In this document: positions 32,759 through 42,681 of the stretch, piece by piece
Layout: every line of letters starts with the position of its first letter
Numbering within the stretch: the stretch's first letter is position 1
Assembly: GCF_013031355.1 (NCBI RefSeq)
Contig: NZ_WPZO01000016.1
Coordinates: 1-60,120, forward strand
Length of the DNA: 60,120 bases
Source: Ruegeria arenilitoris
GTDB taxonomy: Bacteria; Pseudomonadota; Alphaproteobacteria; Rhodobacterales; Rhodobacteraceae
Direction of reading: 5' to 3'
The notes under the pieces: model-generated
Told to the model about the DNA's origin: nothing
Database searches by the model: none
Seen by the model: only the letters and a program-made list of their open reading frames with translations
Position numbers and translations under genes: made by a program

Positions 32759-34114
32759 ATGATAGTGAAACCACAATTGGCAAAGCTTGGACTTTTTGAC
32801 GCGAAAGTACCGCGTTACACAAGCTACCCCACCGCTCCCCACTTCAGCAATGATGTGGGGTCAAGTCTTTATAGCGACTGGATTTCCGGCCTCAAGCCTG
32901 GAAGTTCCGTATCGCTGTATATCCATGTCCCCTTCTGCCGCAGGCTGTGCTGGTTCTGTGCCTGTCGGACGCAAGGCACGCAGACAGACAACCCGGTCAT
33001 CGCCTATGTCGACGTGCTGAAGGCCGAGCTGGACCTGCTGGCCGAGCGTCTGCCCGAGGGGATCACCCTGTCGCGCCTGCATTGGGGTGGCGGCACGCCG
33101 ACCCTGCTGAACCCGGATTTGATGCGCGATCTGGCGGCCCGGATTCTGGACGTGGTACCGCTGGGACCGAATGCCGAGTTTTCCGTTGAGATCGACCCGA
33201 ATGAGATCGACGAAGGCCGTCTGGACGCGCTGGCCGAGGCCGGTATGAACCGCGCCTCGATCGGGGTGCAGGATTTCGACGACGAGATTCAAAAGACCAT
33301 CGGGCGTATCCAAAGCTATGACACCACCCGAGAAGCCGTGGACATGATCCGCGCGCGCGGGATCAACAGCCTGAACGCAGACATCCTGTATGGCCTGCCG
33401 CATCAGACCAAGACCCGGATGACGGAAAGCGTGCAGAAACTGCTGTCGCTCAGCCCGGACCGGGTGGCACTCTATGGCTATGCGCACGTACCGTGGATGG
33501 CCAAGCGGCAACAGCTGATTCCCTCGGACGCTCTGCCCACCCCCGAAGAGCGGCTGGACCTGTTCGACACCGCCCGCCGTCTGTTCATGTGGGACAATTA
33601 CGCAGAAATCGGCATCGACCACTTTGCAACGCAGGACGATGGCCTGACCCATGCGTTGAATGCCGGGCGGCTCAAGCGGAACTTCCAGGGCTATACCGAC
33701 GATCAGGCCGAGGTTCTGATCGGTGTCGGCGCCAGCTCGATCTCGCGCTTCCCGCAGGGCTATGCTCAGAACGCGCCCGCGACGTCCGCCCATACCAAGG
33801 CGATCCGCGAAGGACGATTCTCGACTTCGCGCGGGCACCTATTCAAAGGGCAGGACATCTTGCGTTCGCGGCTGATCGAGGCGCTGATGTGCGATTTCCA
33901 GATCGACAGCGCCGAGATTCTGCGTGACCACGACATCACCGCCGACGAACTGCAGCGCATGTATCACGACGCCAACAGCGCCTTTGACGGGTTGCTGCGC
34001 ATTAACGAGGACGGATTGTTCATCCCGCCCGAGGCGCGCCCGCTGACCCGCATGATCGCCCGCAGCTTTGACGCCTATGATCTAAGTAAAGCCGGCCACA
34101 GCTCAGCAATCTGA
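32759..34114 (+). CDS. hemN: Oxygen-independent coproporphyrinogen III oxidase
   Basis: 451 residues from MIVKPQLAKLGLFDAKVPRYTSYPT. The radical-SAM cluster motif CRRLCWFC (C-x3-C-x2-C) follows YIHVPF, and the GGGTPT motif for SAM binding is present. It makes protoporphyrinogen IX without oxygen. An ATG ten codons upstream (32729) exists but would lie before the inferred transcription start; neither ATG has a ribosome-binding site, and the FNR box geometry favours the chosen one as a leaderless start. It is divergent from fnrL. Confidence 0.95.
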   Translation: MIVKPQLAKLGLFDAKVPRYTSYPTAPHFSNDVGSSLYSDWISGLKPGSSVSLYIHVPFCRRLCWFCACRTQGTQTDNPVIAYVDVLKAELDLLAERLPEGITLSRLHWGGGTPTLLNPDLMRDLAARILDVVPLGPNAEFSVEIDPNEIDEGRLDALAEAGMNRASIGVQDFDDEIQKTIGRIQSYDTTREAVDMIRARGINSLNADILYGLPHQTKTRMTESVQKLLSLSPDRVALYGYAHVPWMAKRQQLIPSDALPTPEERLDLFDTARRLFMWDNYAEIGIDHFATQDDGLTHALNAGRLKRNFQGYTDDQAEVLIGVGASSISRFPQGYAQNAPATSAHTKAIREGRFSTSRGHLFKGQDILRSRLIEALMCDFQIDSAEILRDHDITADELQRMYHDANSAFDGLLRINEDGLFIPPEARPLTRMIARSFDAYDLSKAGHSSAI

Positions 34115-34290
34115 CCCGACAAGAGGTCAGGACTTGACGCGAAGGGTCGGTTTTTCACACACTTGCAGGGCGGGCGAACGTCTCGCCCGCACCTGAGGCA
34201 GGCCGAGTAACAGACAATTGCGCTGACGCATCCGCGTGAGGCTACCTTTTTCGTGCAGTCGTTCTGCAATTTGAAAGAGGGACAGCACCT

Positions 34291-36222
34291 ATGCGCGTTT
34301 TCACCGTCCTCGGCCCCAGCCAATCGGGCAAAACCACTCTGGTCGAGGCCATCAGCCGCCTCGACGACCGGCCCACAACCTTCGACGTATCCGGAACCGT
34401 GCATTTGCACGGTTTTTCTTACTTGGACGAGCCTTGGTGCGCGATCGATGTGGATGGCGGCGGCGACAATCTGGCCTATGTCGGCCCGGCCATGGCCATC
34501 TCGGACGCCGCCGTGGTCGTCGTTCCGCCCGACCCAAACGCGGCGGTCCTGTGCGCCCCCTACCTGCGGCTGGTCGAAGAGGCGGGCATTCCTTGTTTCC
34601 TGTTCATCAATCGTATGGACAATCCGAACGGCCGCATCCGCGACATCATCGCGGCGCTGCAGACCTATTGCACCAACCACATCGCCCTGCGTCAGGTGCC
34701 GATCCGCGAGGGAGACGCGATCATCGGCGCAGTCGATCTGATCTCGGAGCGGGCATGGAAATATCAGGAGGGGCAGCCCTCGGCCCTGATCGAACTGCCG
34801 CAATCGGTCGAAGACCGCGAACAGGAGGCCCGCACCGAGCTTCTGGAAACCCTTTCGGATTTCGATGACCACCTGCTGGAACAACTGATTGAGGACAAGC
34901 AGCCCCCCAGCGCCGAGGTTTATGATCTGGCCGCGCAGGTGCTGCAGAACCACCAACTGATCCCGGCCTGTCTGGGCGCGGCCAGCCATGGCAACGGCCT
35001 AACCCGCCTGATGAAGGCACTGCGGCATGAGGCTCCAGAATTCGACATTGCGGCCGACCGCGACGAGGCCGCCGAGAATGCCCGCGCCATTGCCGGGTTT
35101 GCAGATGTGAAAAAGCATATCGGCAAGATCGTCGTTCTGCGCGGCTTGGGCGAAGGCGTGAAAGCGCATGAGAATCTGGGCGGCGAGACCGTCGGCAACC
35201 TGACCACGCTGGACGCAAAGACGCAGATCGCGGATCTGCCTGCCGGACAGATCGGGCTGGCGGTCAAGTCCGACCACCTGAACCCCGGCAACCTCTATGA
35301 CAGTACCGAGACGACACCACTGCCGGAATGGGCCTCGTCCCATCCCGTGGCCTTCCGCCAAATCGTCTCTCCAGCGCATGAACGCGACGATGTGCGCCTG
35401 TCCAACGCGCTGTCCCGCCTAGTCGAGATCGACCCCGGCCTGCATCTGGAGCAGGATGAATTGAGCGGTCACGCGGTTCTGGGCTCGCAAGGGCCGCAGC
35501 ACATGCGGCGCGTCACCGCCAAGCTGGCCGAGGATTTCGGCATCGAGATCGCTACCGAGCAGGTTGAAACCGCCTATCGCGAGACCATCCGCGCACCCGT
35601 CGAACATCGCCACCGTCACCGCAAGCAATCCGGTGGCGCCGGGCAGTTTGCCGATGTGGTAATCTCAGTCGCGCCAATGCCGCGCGGGGCCGGGTTCCAG
35701 TTCGAAGAGATCGTCAAGGGCGGTGCAGTGCCCAAGAACTATATCCCTTCGGTCGAACACGGCGCCAAGGACGCGTTGGCGCAAGGGCCGGAGGGTTTCC
35801 CGGTGGTCGATGTGAAGGTCACGCTTAGCGATGGCAAGCACCACAACGTGGACAGCTCGGACTATGCCTTCCGCACCGCTGGCAAGAACGCCGTGCGCGA
35901 GGCCCTGCCGCAGGCCAAACCCGTGGTCCTACAACCAATCCTGAATGCCGAGATCCACCTGCCTTCGGATTTCGTCGGCGATCTGGTTCCGACCATCAGT
36001 TCACTGCAGGGCCAGGTGCTGGGCTTTGAAGGCAACCCCAACGCCTCGGGCTGGGAAATCTTTAACGCCCAGCTTCCCGCCGTGGCCGAGGATGAGCTGC
36101 ACCGCACCCTCGCCAGCGCCACGCGCGGCACCGGCTGGGTCAAGCTGAGCTTCGATCACTATGAAGAGTTGCGCGGGCCGGTGCCAAAATCGGCATCACG
36201 CGAAGCGGCCAACGCACACTGA
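34291..36222 (+). CDS. EF-G-like GTPase with degenerate switch II
   Basis: 643 residues, homologous to EF-G over its length but shorter than the 705-residue fusA product. A P-loop GPSQSGKTT (residues 8-16) and NRMD are present. The switch II motif DTPGH of EF-G is replaced by DVDGGGDN, so the catalytic His is absent. Domain IV (RHRHRKQSGGAGQFADVVISV, then GGAVPKNYIPSVEHG) and domain V are recognisable. Family members are annotated as EF-G-like proteins of unknown role. GAGGG lies about 10 bases before the ATG. A strong terminator follows. Confidence 0.9.
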   Translation: MRVFTVLGPSQSGKTTLVEAISRLDDRPTTFDVSGTVHLHGFSYLDEPWCAIDVDGGGDNLAYVGPAMAISDAAVVVVPPDPNAAVLCAPYLRLVEEAGIPCFLFINRMDNPNGRIRDIIAALQTYCTNHIALRQVPIREGDAIIGAVDLISERAWKYQEGQPSALIELPQSVEDREQEARTELLETLSDFDDHLLEQLIEDKQPPSAEVYDLAAQVLQNHQLIPACLGAASHGNGLTRLMKALRHEAPEFDIAADRDEAAENARAIAGFADVKKHIGKIVVLRGLGEGVKAHENLGGETVGNLTTLDAKTQIADLPAGQIGLAVKSDHLNPGNLYDSTETTPLPEWASSHPVAFRQIVSPAHERDDVRLSNALSRLVEIDPGLHLEQDELSGHAVLGSQGPQHMRRVTAKLAEDFGIEIATEQVETAYRETIRAPVEHRHRHRKQSGGAGQFADVVISVAPMPRGAGFQFEEIVKGGAVPKNYIPSVEHGAKDALAQGPEGFPVVDVKVTLSDGKHHNVDSSDYAFRTAGKNAVREALPQAKPVVLQPILNAEIHLPSDFVGDLVPTISSLQGQVLGFEGNPNASGWEIFNAQLPAVAEDELHRTLASATRGTGWVKLSFDHYEELRGPVPKSASREAANAH

Positions 36223-36235
36223 CATTTCCAGAATT

Positions 36236-36290
36236 CCTCTGATCGGCCCCCGCCGGTCAGAGGGCATCCGGGACCACGTCCCATTTTTTT
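36236..36290 (+). terminator. Terminator zone after the EF-G-like gene
   Basis: A first hairpin (arms 36236-36246 and 36253-36263, one G-T pair) is followed by a short one, GGGAC-CAC-GTCCC (36270-36282), and then seven Ts at 36284-36290. The second hairpin with its T-run is a plausible Rho-independent terminator. Confidence 0.75.
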
Positions 36291-36316
36291 AAAAAAGTTA
36301 GAGAGGAGTCTTTGCT

Positions 36317-36796
36317 ATGGGATATTCAAAAGCCATCCTGAGCACAGCTGCCGCAGTATCCTTAGCACTGTTCGCCAGTGAAGGCCTTGCGAAAGGAAAA
36401 CCCAAGGGCGCATCGGCAACTGATCCCCAGCAAATTGCACAGTTGTTTTCAGGGAAAACGTCAAACTGGAGCCGGGGCAGCAAATTTTATTGGGCTCCCA
36501 ACGGTGTCATGCATGGCGTTGGCAAAAATGGCGACTCCATCGGTATCGGTAAGTGGTACGTCACCAACAAGGGAAAACTGTGCAACGAGACGACTTGGTA
36601 TTGGCCTGAGAACGGTCAAACAAAGTCAGAATTGTACAATGAGTGCTGGGAGTTCGTAACAGCGCCAGACGGAACCATTTGGGAACGTTACCTTCCTGAG
36701 AAATCAGACTGGTACAAGCATAAGTACGAAAAACAGGTCAAAGGCGACACCCAAAAAAGAAAATTCAACAAGATCAAAAAAGATCTGGGGCTTTGA
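36317..36796 (+). CDS. Exported protein, DUF995-like
   Basis: 159 residues with a signal peptide (MGYSKAILSTAAAVSLALFASEGLA). The mature part has the pattern SGKTSNWSRGSKFYWAPNG and GIGKWYVTNKGKLCNETTWYW, which resembles the DUF995 family (periplasmic proteins of unknown role in alphaproteobacteria), and ends in a very basic Lys-rich tail. GAGGAG precedes the ATG. The coding sequence is visibly AT-richer than its neighbours. No partner gene is obvious: it lies between two terminator regions. Confidence 0.7.
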   Translation: MGYSKAILSTAAAVSLALFASEGLAKGKPKGASATDPQQIAQLFSGKTSNWSRGSKFYWAPNGVMHGVGKNGDSIGIGKWYVTNKGKLCNETTWYWPENGQTKSELYNECWEFVTAPDGTIWERYLPEKSDWYKHKYEKQVKGDTQKRKFNKIKKDLGL

Positions 36797-36824
36797 TCTC
36801 TGGCCGGGCGGGTAACAACCCGCC

Positions 36825-38402
36825 CTACCCCGCCGCCGCAATTAATTCGCGGGTATAGTCTGTCTGGGCGTTTTCGAACAAGTCCTCGGCCGTGCCCATT
36901 TCAACCACATCGCCGTTGCGCATCACGATTACCTTGTGAGACATGGCGCGAACGACCTTGAGGTCGTGGCTGATGAACAGATAGGCCAGCCCGTATTTCC
37001 GCTGCAGGTCGCGCAGCAGATCAACGATCTGTACCTGTACCGTCATGTCCAGCGCGCTGGTCGGTTCGTCCAGCACCAGCAGTTTGGGCCGCAGCACCAT
37101 GGCGCGTGCAATCGCGATCCGCTGGCGTTGCCCGCCTGAAAACTCATGCGGGTAACGATCCATCGCGGCCGGATCAAGGCCCACCTCGGTCATCACCTCG
37201 GCCACCAGCTCTCGCGGGGCGCGGTGAGGGTCGACGTTGTGGATCGCCAAGCCTTCGGCAATGATCTGCTGGCAGGTCATCCGCGGGCTGAGGCTGCCGA
37301 ACGGGTCCTGAAACACGATCTGCATATCCTTGCGCAACCGCCGCAGCTGTCGCGTGGACCAGCGGCGCACGTCCTGATCACGGAAGGTGATCCCACCCTC
37401 GGACGCGATCAGCCGCATAATCGCCAAAGCCAGCGTGGTCTTGCCGGAGCCGCTTTCACCGACAATACCCAGCGTTTCACCTGCGCGGACGTTCAGTGTG
37501 GCGTCGTTAACTGCCTTCACATAGCCCACGGTACGCTTCAGAAATCCGCGCTGGATCGGGAACCAGACCTTCAGGTTGTTCGTCCGGGCGACCTCTTCGG
37601 CGTCGGGCGCGACCGGGTCCGGATGGCCCGAGGGCTCGGCCCCCAGCAGCTTGCGCGTATAGGGATGTTGCGGGTTGTCGAAAATCTCGGTGGTCACGCC
37701 GGTTTCGACGATCTCACCATCCTTCATCACGCAAACCCGGTCAGCAATGCGCCGCACGATCCCAAGATCGTGGGTGATGAACAGCATCCCCATGTTTTCG
37801 GATTTCTGCAGCTCGGCCAGCAGTTCGAGAATCTGCGCCTGAATGGTCACGTCCAGTGCAGTCGTCGGTTCGTCTGCGATCAGAATGTCCGGCTTGTTGG
37901 CCAGCGCCATGGCGATCATCACACGCTGCCGCTGCCCACCTGACAGCTGGTGCGGATAGCTGTCCAGCCTTTCGCGCGGATCGCGGATGCCCACCTTGGT
38001 CAGCAACTCGACAATTCGTTCCCGCGCCGCATCACCCTTCAGTCCCTGGTGCAGAGCCAACGACTCGGCCATCTGCTTCTGGATCGTGTGCAGCGGGTTC
38101 AGCGAGGTCATCGGCTCCTGAAAGATAAAGCTGATATCGTTGCCGCGCACATCCATCAGCTTATCCTGCGAGGCGCCGATCATCTCATCGCCATCGTATT
38201 TGACCGAGCCCTCGACAATGGCGCTGTCGCCCAGCAACGACACGGTGGACAGGGCAGTGACGGACTTGCCCGAACCGGACTCGCCCACCAAAGCCACGGT
38301 TTCCCCCCGATCCACGGTGAAGGACACCCCCTTGACCGCGGCGCTCACCTGCCCGTCCTGCCGGAACGAGACCTTGAGGTTGTTCACATCCAACAGGCTC
38401 AT
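36825..38402 (-). CDS. yejF: ABC transporter ATP-binding protein, two ATPase domains (YejF)
   Basis: 525 residues, a fusion of two ABC ATPase domains. Each has a Walker A (GESGSGKS and GESGSGKT), a signature (LSGGQRQR and FSGGQRQR) and a Walker B ([12 protein letters not shown] and [12 protein letters not shown]). The dual-domain form is typical of YejF. It energises the YejABE importer, which takes up oligopeptides and microcin C-like compounds. The start overlaps the yejE stop by four bases. A GC-rich hairpin (36807-36826) overlaps its end but has no T-run. Confidence 0.93.
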   Translation of the reverse strand: MSLLDVNNLKVSFRQDGQVSAAVKGVSFTVDRGETVALVGESGSGKSVTALSTVSLLGDSAIVEGSVKYDGDEMIGASQDKLMDVRGNDISFIFQEPMTSLNPLHTIQKQMAESLALHQGLKGDAARERIVELLTKVGIRDPRERLDSYPHQLSGGQRQRVMIAMALANKPDILIADEPTTALDVTIQAQILELLAELQKSENMGMLFITHDLGIVRRIADRVCVMKDGEIVETGVTTEIFDNPQHPYTRKLLGAEPSGHPDPVAPDAEEVARTNNLKVWFPIQRGFLKRTVGYVKAVNDATLNVRAGETLGIVGESGSGKTTLALAIMRLIASEGGITFRDQDVRRWSTRQLRRLRKDMQIVFQDPFGSLSPRMTCQQIIAEGLAIHNVDPHRAPRELVAEVMTEVGLDPAAMDRYPHEFSGGQRQRIAIARAMVLRPKLLVLDEPTSALDMTVQVQIVDLLRDLQRKYGLAYLFISHDLKVVRAMSHKVIVMRNGDVVEMGTAEDLFENAQTDYTRELIAAAG

Positions 38403-39505
38403 GAGAAGGTCTTTCTGGGATCAAACGCGTCGCGCACACCTTCAAAGATGAAGACAAGCAGTGACAGCATGATGGCAAAGGTGAAAAACGCGGTGAAGGC
38501 AAGCCACGGCGCCTGCAGGTTTTGTTTCGCCTGCAAGGTCAGTTCGCCCAGCGACGGGGCAGAGGATGGCAGGCCGAAGCCCAGAAAATCCAATGAGGCC
38601 AGACCCGCGATTGTGCCCGTAACGATGAACGGCATGAAAGTCAGCGTGGCCACCATCGCGTTGGGCAGCATGTGGCGGAACATGATGGTCATGTTGCCCA
38701 CGCCCAGCGCGCGCGCGGCCCGCACATATTCAAGGTTCCGCGCCCGCAGGAACTCGGCCCGTACAACGCCGACCAATCCGGTCCAGCTGAACAGGATCAT
38801 CAACGCCACAAGCAGCCAGAAACTTCGTCCCAGAATGGCGAACATGATGATGATCACGTAGAGCGAAGGCGTGGCGGACCAGATTTCGATGATGCGCTGG
38901 AACACGAGATCCAGCCAACCGCCGAAAAAACCCTGAATGGCGCCCGCAAAGATGCCGATGATACTGGCGGCACCGGTGACCATCAGCGTGAACAGGATCG
39001 ACAGGCGGAAGCCATAGATGACCCGTGCCAGAACGTCCCGTTTGGTGTCATCCGTACCCAGCAGGTTCTGCCCATTGGGGGGCAAAGGCGCTGCCCCCGG
39101 TCGATCCACGCTGGTGTTGAAGGAATACGGGATCAGCGGCCAGATGGCCCAGCCACGTTCAAACCCGTCAGCCTGATAAGTCCCGGCGTTGATCTCATCA
39201 ATGATGCCTTCGGGGTCGTCGAAACAGTCTTCGATTCCGCCGCTGCCGATCAGGCATTGCACCTCAGGGTCGCGATAAATCGCTTCGGTCTGGAAATCGC
39301 CGCCGAACTCGGTCTCCGGGTAGAAATTGAAGATTGGCGTGTAGAACTCGCCCCGGTATTTCACCAGGATCGGTTTGTCATTGGCGATGAACTCGGCGAA
39401 CAGCGATAGGCCGAACAGCACCGAGAAGATGATCAGCGACCAGAACGCCCGGCCATTGCGGCGGAAGTTGCGCCAGCGGCGCTGGTTGAGTGGGGACAGT
39501 GCCAT
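38399..39505 (-). CDS. yejE: ABC transporter permease (YejE)
   Basis: 368 residues. Opening MALSPLNQRRWRNFRRNGRAF and a large periplasmic insertion between the first helix and the permease core match YejE. The core has the EAA-like loop ARALGVGNMTIMFRHMLPN. It pairs with YejB in the inner membrane. It starts directly after the yejB stop (39506) and overlaps yejF by four bases, so the four genes are one operon. Confidence 0.93.
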   Translation of the reverse strand: MALSPLNQRRWRNFRRNGRAFWSLIIFSVLFGLSLFAEFIANDKPILVKYRGEFYTPIFNFYPETEFGGDFQTEAIYRDPEVQCLIGSGGIEDCFDDPEGIIDEINAGTYQADGFERGWAIWPLIPYSFNTSVDRPGAAPLPPNGQNLLGTDDTKRDVLARVIYGFRLSILFTLMVTGAASIIGIFAGAIQGFFGGWLDLVFQRIIEIWSATPSLYVIIIMFAILGRSFWLLVALMILFSWTGLVGVVRAEFLRARNLEYVRAARALGVGNMTIMFRHMLPNAMVATLTFMPFIVTGTIAGLASLDFLGFGLPSSAPSLGELTLQAKQNLQAPWLAFTAFFTFAIMLSLLVFIFEGVRDAFDPRKTFS

Positions 39506-40591
39506 TTACCCCTCCCGCTTTTCGAAATCGATGCGCGGGTCGACCAGCACATACATCAGGTCGCTGATGATGCCGACGACAAGGCTCATCAGACCAAAAA
39601 TGAACAGCGTTCCGAAGATCACCGGGTAATCCCGCGCCACGGCGGCCTCGAATCCCAGACGGCCCAGACCGTCCAGCGAGAAGATGGTTTCGATGATGAT
39701 CGAGCCGCTGAAGAACACGCCGATGAACACAGCCGGAAAGCCCGCAATCACGATCAGCATGGCGTTGCGGAAGACGTGGCCATACAGCACCTTGCCCTCA
39801 CTCAGCCCCTTGGCACGCGCGGTCATGACGTACTGTTTCTTGATCTCATCCAGAAACGAGTTCTTGGTCAGCAGGGTCAGCGTTGCAAAGGCGGAAATTG
39901 TCAGGGCAATCACCGGCAGGGTAATGTGCCAGAAATAGTCGGCGATCTTACCAAACAGGCTGAGACTGTCCCAATTGTCCGAGGTCAGCCCCCGCAGCGG
40001 GAAAATCTGCCAATAGGAGCCACCTGCGAACAACACCAGCAACAGGATCGCGAACAGGAAGCCGGGGATGGCATAGGCAACGATGATCATACCGCTGGTC
40101 CAGGTGTCGAACCGCGATCCATCCTTGACCGCCTTGCGAATGCCCAGCGGGATCGACACCAGGTAGGCGATCAGTGTTGACCACAGGCCCAGCGAGATTG
40201 AGACCGGCATCTTTTCCAGCACCAGATCAATCACGCTGATCGAGCGGAAATAGCTCTCACCGAAATCCAGCGTCAGGTAATTGCCCATCATGTCGAGGAA
40301 CCGCTCAAGCGGCGGTTTGTCGAACCCGAACTCTTTCTCAAGCTCTTCGATGAACTCGGGTGGCAGGCCTCGCGCACCGACATAGCGGTCATTCGCGCCA
40401 CCGGTCTGTTGTTCGATATCGCTGCCACCGCCGGCGATACCTTCGAACACGTCACCACCGCCCTCCATCTGGGCGATGATCTGTTCAATCGGGCCGCCGG
40501 GGACGAACTGAACCAGTGTGAAGTTGACGATCATGATCCCAAGCAGGGTTGGGATGACCAGCAACAGGCGTCTTAGAATATATGCTCCCAT
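39506..40591 (-). CDS. yejB: ABC transporter permease (YejB)
   Basis: 361 residues with the DppB-type N-terminus [34 protein letters not shown] and a permease domain containing the EAA loop [22 protein letters not shown]. YejB-type proteins carry a large extra segment after helix 1, present here as residues about 35-90. It follows yejA after nine bases and is followed without a gap by yejE. Confidence 0.93.
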   Translation of the reverse strand: MGAYILRRLLLVIPTLLGIMIVNFTLVQFVPGGPIEQIIAQMEGGGDVFEGIAGGGSDIEQQTGGANDRYVGARGLPPEFIEELEKEFGFDKPPLERFLDMMGNYLTLDFGESYFRSISVIDLVLEKMPVSISLGLWSTLIAYLVSIPLGIRKAVKDGSRFDTWTSGMIIVAYAIPGFLFAILLLVLFAGGSYWQIFPLRGLTSDNWDSLSLFGKIADYFWHITLPVIALTISAFATLTLLTKNSFLDEIKKQYVMTARAKGLSEGKVLYGHVFRNAMLIVIAGFPAVFIGVFFSGSIIIETIFSLDGLGRLGFEAAVARDYPVIFGTLFIFGLMSLVVGIISDLMYVLVDPRIDFEKREG

Positions 40592-40600
40592 GGGGGCGGA

Positions 40601-42514
40601 TTACCTCAACGCGCCCGAGGACTTCAACTCGGCTTCTTTCTCGGCGTTGATCCACCACAGGTCCTGGATGCCCAAGTCATAGGGCGGCAGGTTTTCCGGG
40701 TATTCGTACATATCCCAATAGGCGACCCAGTATTTGCCCAGATACCATGTCGGAACCATGATCCGCTTTGCACGCAGCACGCGGTCCAGCGCGCGGACAT
40801 TGGCGAAAAGCTCCTCGCTTTCAGTTGCGGCGACGATGTTGTCGATCAGAGGTTCAATATCGGGGCCATGCGCGCCCGACGGGTTGAACACGGAGTACGA
40901 GGCCGCCTCGGTCCCGAATTGCTGATAAAGGCCAGTCGAAGGCTGCAGCGACGTGGGATATCCGCCAACGATCATGTCAAAATCCCGGTCCCTGCGGCGC
41001 AGAGTGAACTGGGCGTTGTCGACGCGATTGTATTTCGCATCAACACCCATGGCGCGCAGGTTGTCGACGAAAGGCTGGATGATCCGGTCCAGGGTCGGCT
41101 GATCCGACAGGAATTCAATCGACAGCACCTCGCCATTTGCGTTGCGGCGGATGCCGTCGTCGCCGACCAGCCAACCGGCTTCGTCCAACAGTTTCATCGC
41201 CGCGCGTAGGTTGCGGCGGTCATTCTGGCGGGCCGGGCGGGATTCATGCGCCGTGACCGGTTCCTCGGTCAGAACCGCCGGGTCCACTGCGTCACCAAGG
41301 GCCTGCAACACCTCAAGCTCGCGCCCTTCGGGCAGACCGGTGGCTTCCAGATGCGTGCCTTCCCAGAACGAGCTGCGCTGCTGAAACAGCCCGTATTGCA
41401 GGCTTTCATTGGTCCATTCGAAGTTATAGGCAAGCTGAACAGCCTCGCGCACACGGGGGTCTTGAAACTGCGGGCGGTCGAGGTTCATGACAAAGCCCGA
41501 GGCCGTCGGCACGTTACCATCCTCAAGTTCGGCCCGAACCACAGAGCCATTTGCGATCGCGGGAAAATCGTATGCGGTCGCCCAGCTTTTCGAGTTGTTC
41601 TCCTGCCGCAGTGTGAACGTGCCGGCCTTGAACCCCTCCATCGCGGCAATCGAGTCGCTGAAATACTCGATACGGATGCTGTCGTAATTGTTGCGGCCTA
41701 CGTTTACGTTCACATCATCGCCCCAATAGTCGGGGTTGCGCTTGTAAACGATGCGCCGGTTGATGTCGTAACTGTCCAGAAGATACGGAGCCGAACCAAT
41801 GCCCGGTACCAGACGGGATTTGTCCAGGCGGCGGTTTTCCGGGTCCGCTTCGAACCAAGCTTTGGAAAATACCGGCGTACCGCCCACCTGCGAAATCAAC
41901 GCCCGACGTGGGATATCCGGCGCGAAATAGAATTTGACCCGGTGTTCATCCAATGCCTCGGCACGTGGAATGCGCTTGCGCACCGCATCCGCGTAGGACT
42001 TCAACCCCTGGTCCAGCAGCAGGTTATGAGAGAACACGACATCTTCGGCGGTCACGGGCGTGCCATCGGAAAACCGCGCCTCGGGGCGCATGTTGAAGAT
42101 CACCCAATCCTGACTTTCCGGGTACTCCAGACTTTCCGCAAGAAGGCCGTAGTAGGACGCGGGCTCATCATAAGACGGATACAACAGGGATTCGTACTGA
42201 TCCGCCGACCGTGCTCCGGCGCGACCCTGCCGCGTGAACGGGTTGAAACTGTCGAACGTACCCTGCGCGGCATAGGACAGCTCTCCACCCCGCGGCGCGT
42301 TCGGGTTCACATAGTCGAAATGGGCAAAGCCTTCGGGGTATTTCAGATCACCAAATTCCGAGAAACCGTGGCTTTTGATGATCTTTTCTTCGGCAAACAG
42401 CTGCGTCGCTGCCAGCAGGACCAGAAACAGCCCCAGCATTGACGTATATGCCCAGCCCCTGAAATCCAATGCGCGCGCCTGTACGGTAGTTTTGCCGGAT
42501 CTCATATTGCTCAT
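40601..42514 (-). CDS. yejA: Extracellular solute-binding protein (YejA)
   Basis: 637 residues. After a signal segment (about residues 22-41) comes a DppA/OppA-type binding domain: KSHGFSEFGDLKYPEGFAHFDYVNPNAPRGG is the typical YejA start of the mature protein. It captures peptides or microcin C-like molecules in the periplasm for YejBEF. It is the first gene of yejABEF. The start MSNMRSGKTTVQARAL is uncertain by a few codons, since a second Met lies at position 4. Confidence 0.92.
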   Translation of the reverse strand: MSNMRSGKTTVQARALDFRGWAYTSMLGLFLVLLAATQLFAEEKIIKSHGFSEFGDLKYPEGFAHFDYVNPNAPRGGELSYAAQGTFDSFNPFTRQGRAGARSADQYESLLYPSYDEPASYYGLLAESLEYPESQDWVIFNMRPEARFSDGTPVTAEDVVFSHNLLLDQGLKSYADAVRKRIPRAEALDEHRVKFYFAPDIPRRALISQVGGTPVFSKAWFEADPENRRLDKSRLVPGIGSAPYLLDSYDINRRIVYKRNPDYWGDDVNVNVGRNNYDSIRIEYFSDSIAAMEGFKAGTFTLRQENNSKSWATAYDFPAIANGSVVRAELEDGNVPTASGFVMNLDRPQFQDPRVREAVQLAYNFEWTNESLQYGLFQQRSSFWEGTHLEATGLPEGRELEVLQALGDAVDPAVLTEEPVTAHESRPARQNDRRNLRAAMKLLDEAGWLVGDDGIRRNANGEVLSIEFLSDQPTLDRIIQPFVDNLRAMGVDAKYNRVDNAQFTLRRRDRDFDMIVGGYPTSLQPSTGLYQQFGTEAASYSVFNPSGAHGPDIEPLIDNIVAATESEELFANVRALDRVLRAKRIMVPTWYLGKYWVAYWDMYEYPENLPPYDLGIQDLWWINAEKEAELKSSGALR

Positions 42515-42620
42515 CCCCTGCTTGGCCTCTGCCTTTAATCTTTTGCGTGCCAGCTAAATGACCAGCACTGTCAGGTTCAAGTTTAGAATGCGTGAACGCT
42601 TTGTGAAGATGTTGTTAGGC

Positions 42621-42655
42621 AAAAAAATAAAGCCGCTGCACGGGGCAGCGGCTTT
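42621..42655 (-). terminator. Terminator after the cytochrome c gene
   Basis: Arms GCCGCTGC (42645-42652 and 42632-42639 on the opposite arms) with a five-base loop, followed on the minus strand by TTTATTTTTTT. It lies 27 bases beyond the cytochrome stop and separates it from yejA downstream. Confidence 0.9.
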
Positions 42656-42681
42656 GAAATTCAGTGCGGTTGATCACAGGA

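Noticed and set aside
34170..34190. Hairpin GCGGGCGA/TCGCCCGC after hemN as a terminator
   Set aside because: Stem is good, but no T-run follows on either strand, and the surrounding 176 bases have no other signal.
36807..36826. Hairpin GGGCGGGT/ACCCGCCC as terminator between the DUF995-like gene and yejF
   Set aside because: No T-tract on either strand and it reaches into the yejF stop codon, so it cannot be called a Rho-independent terminator.
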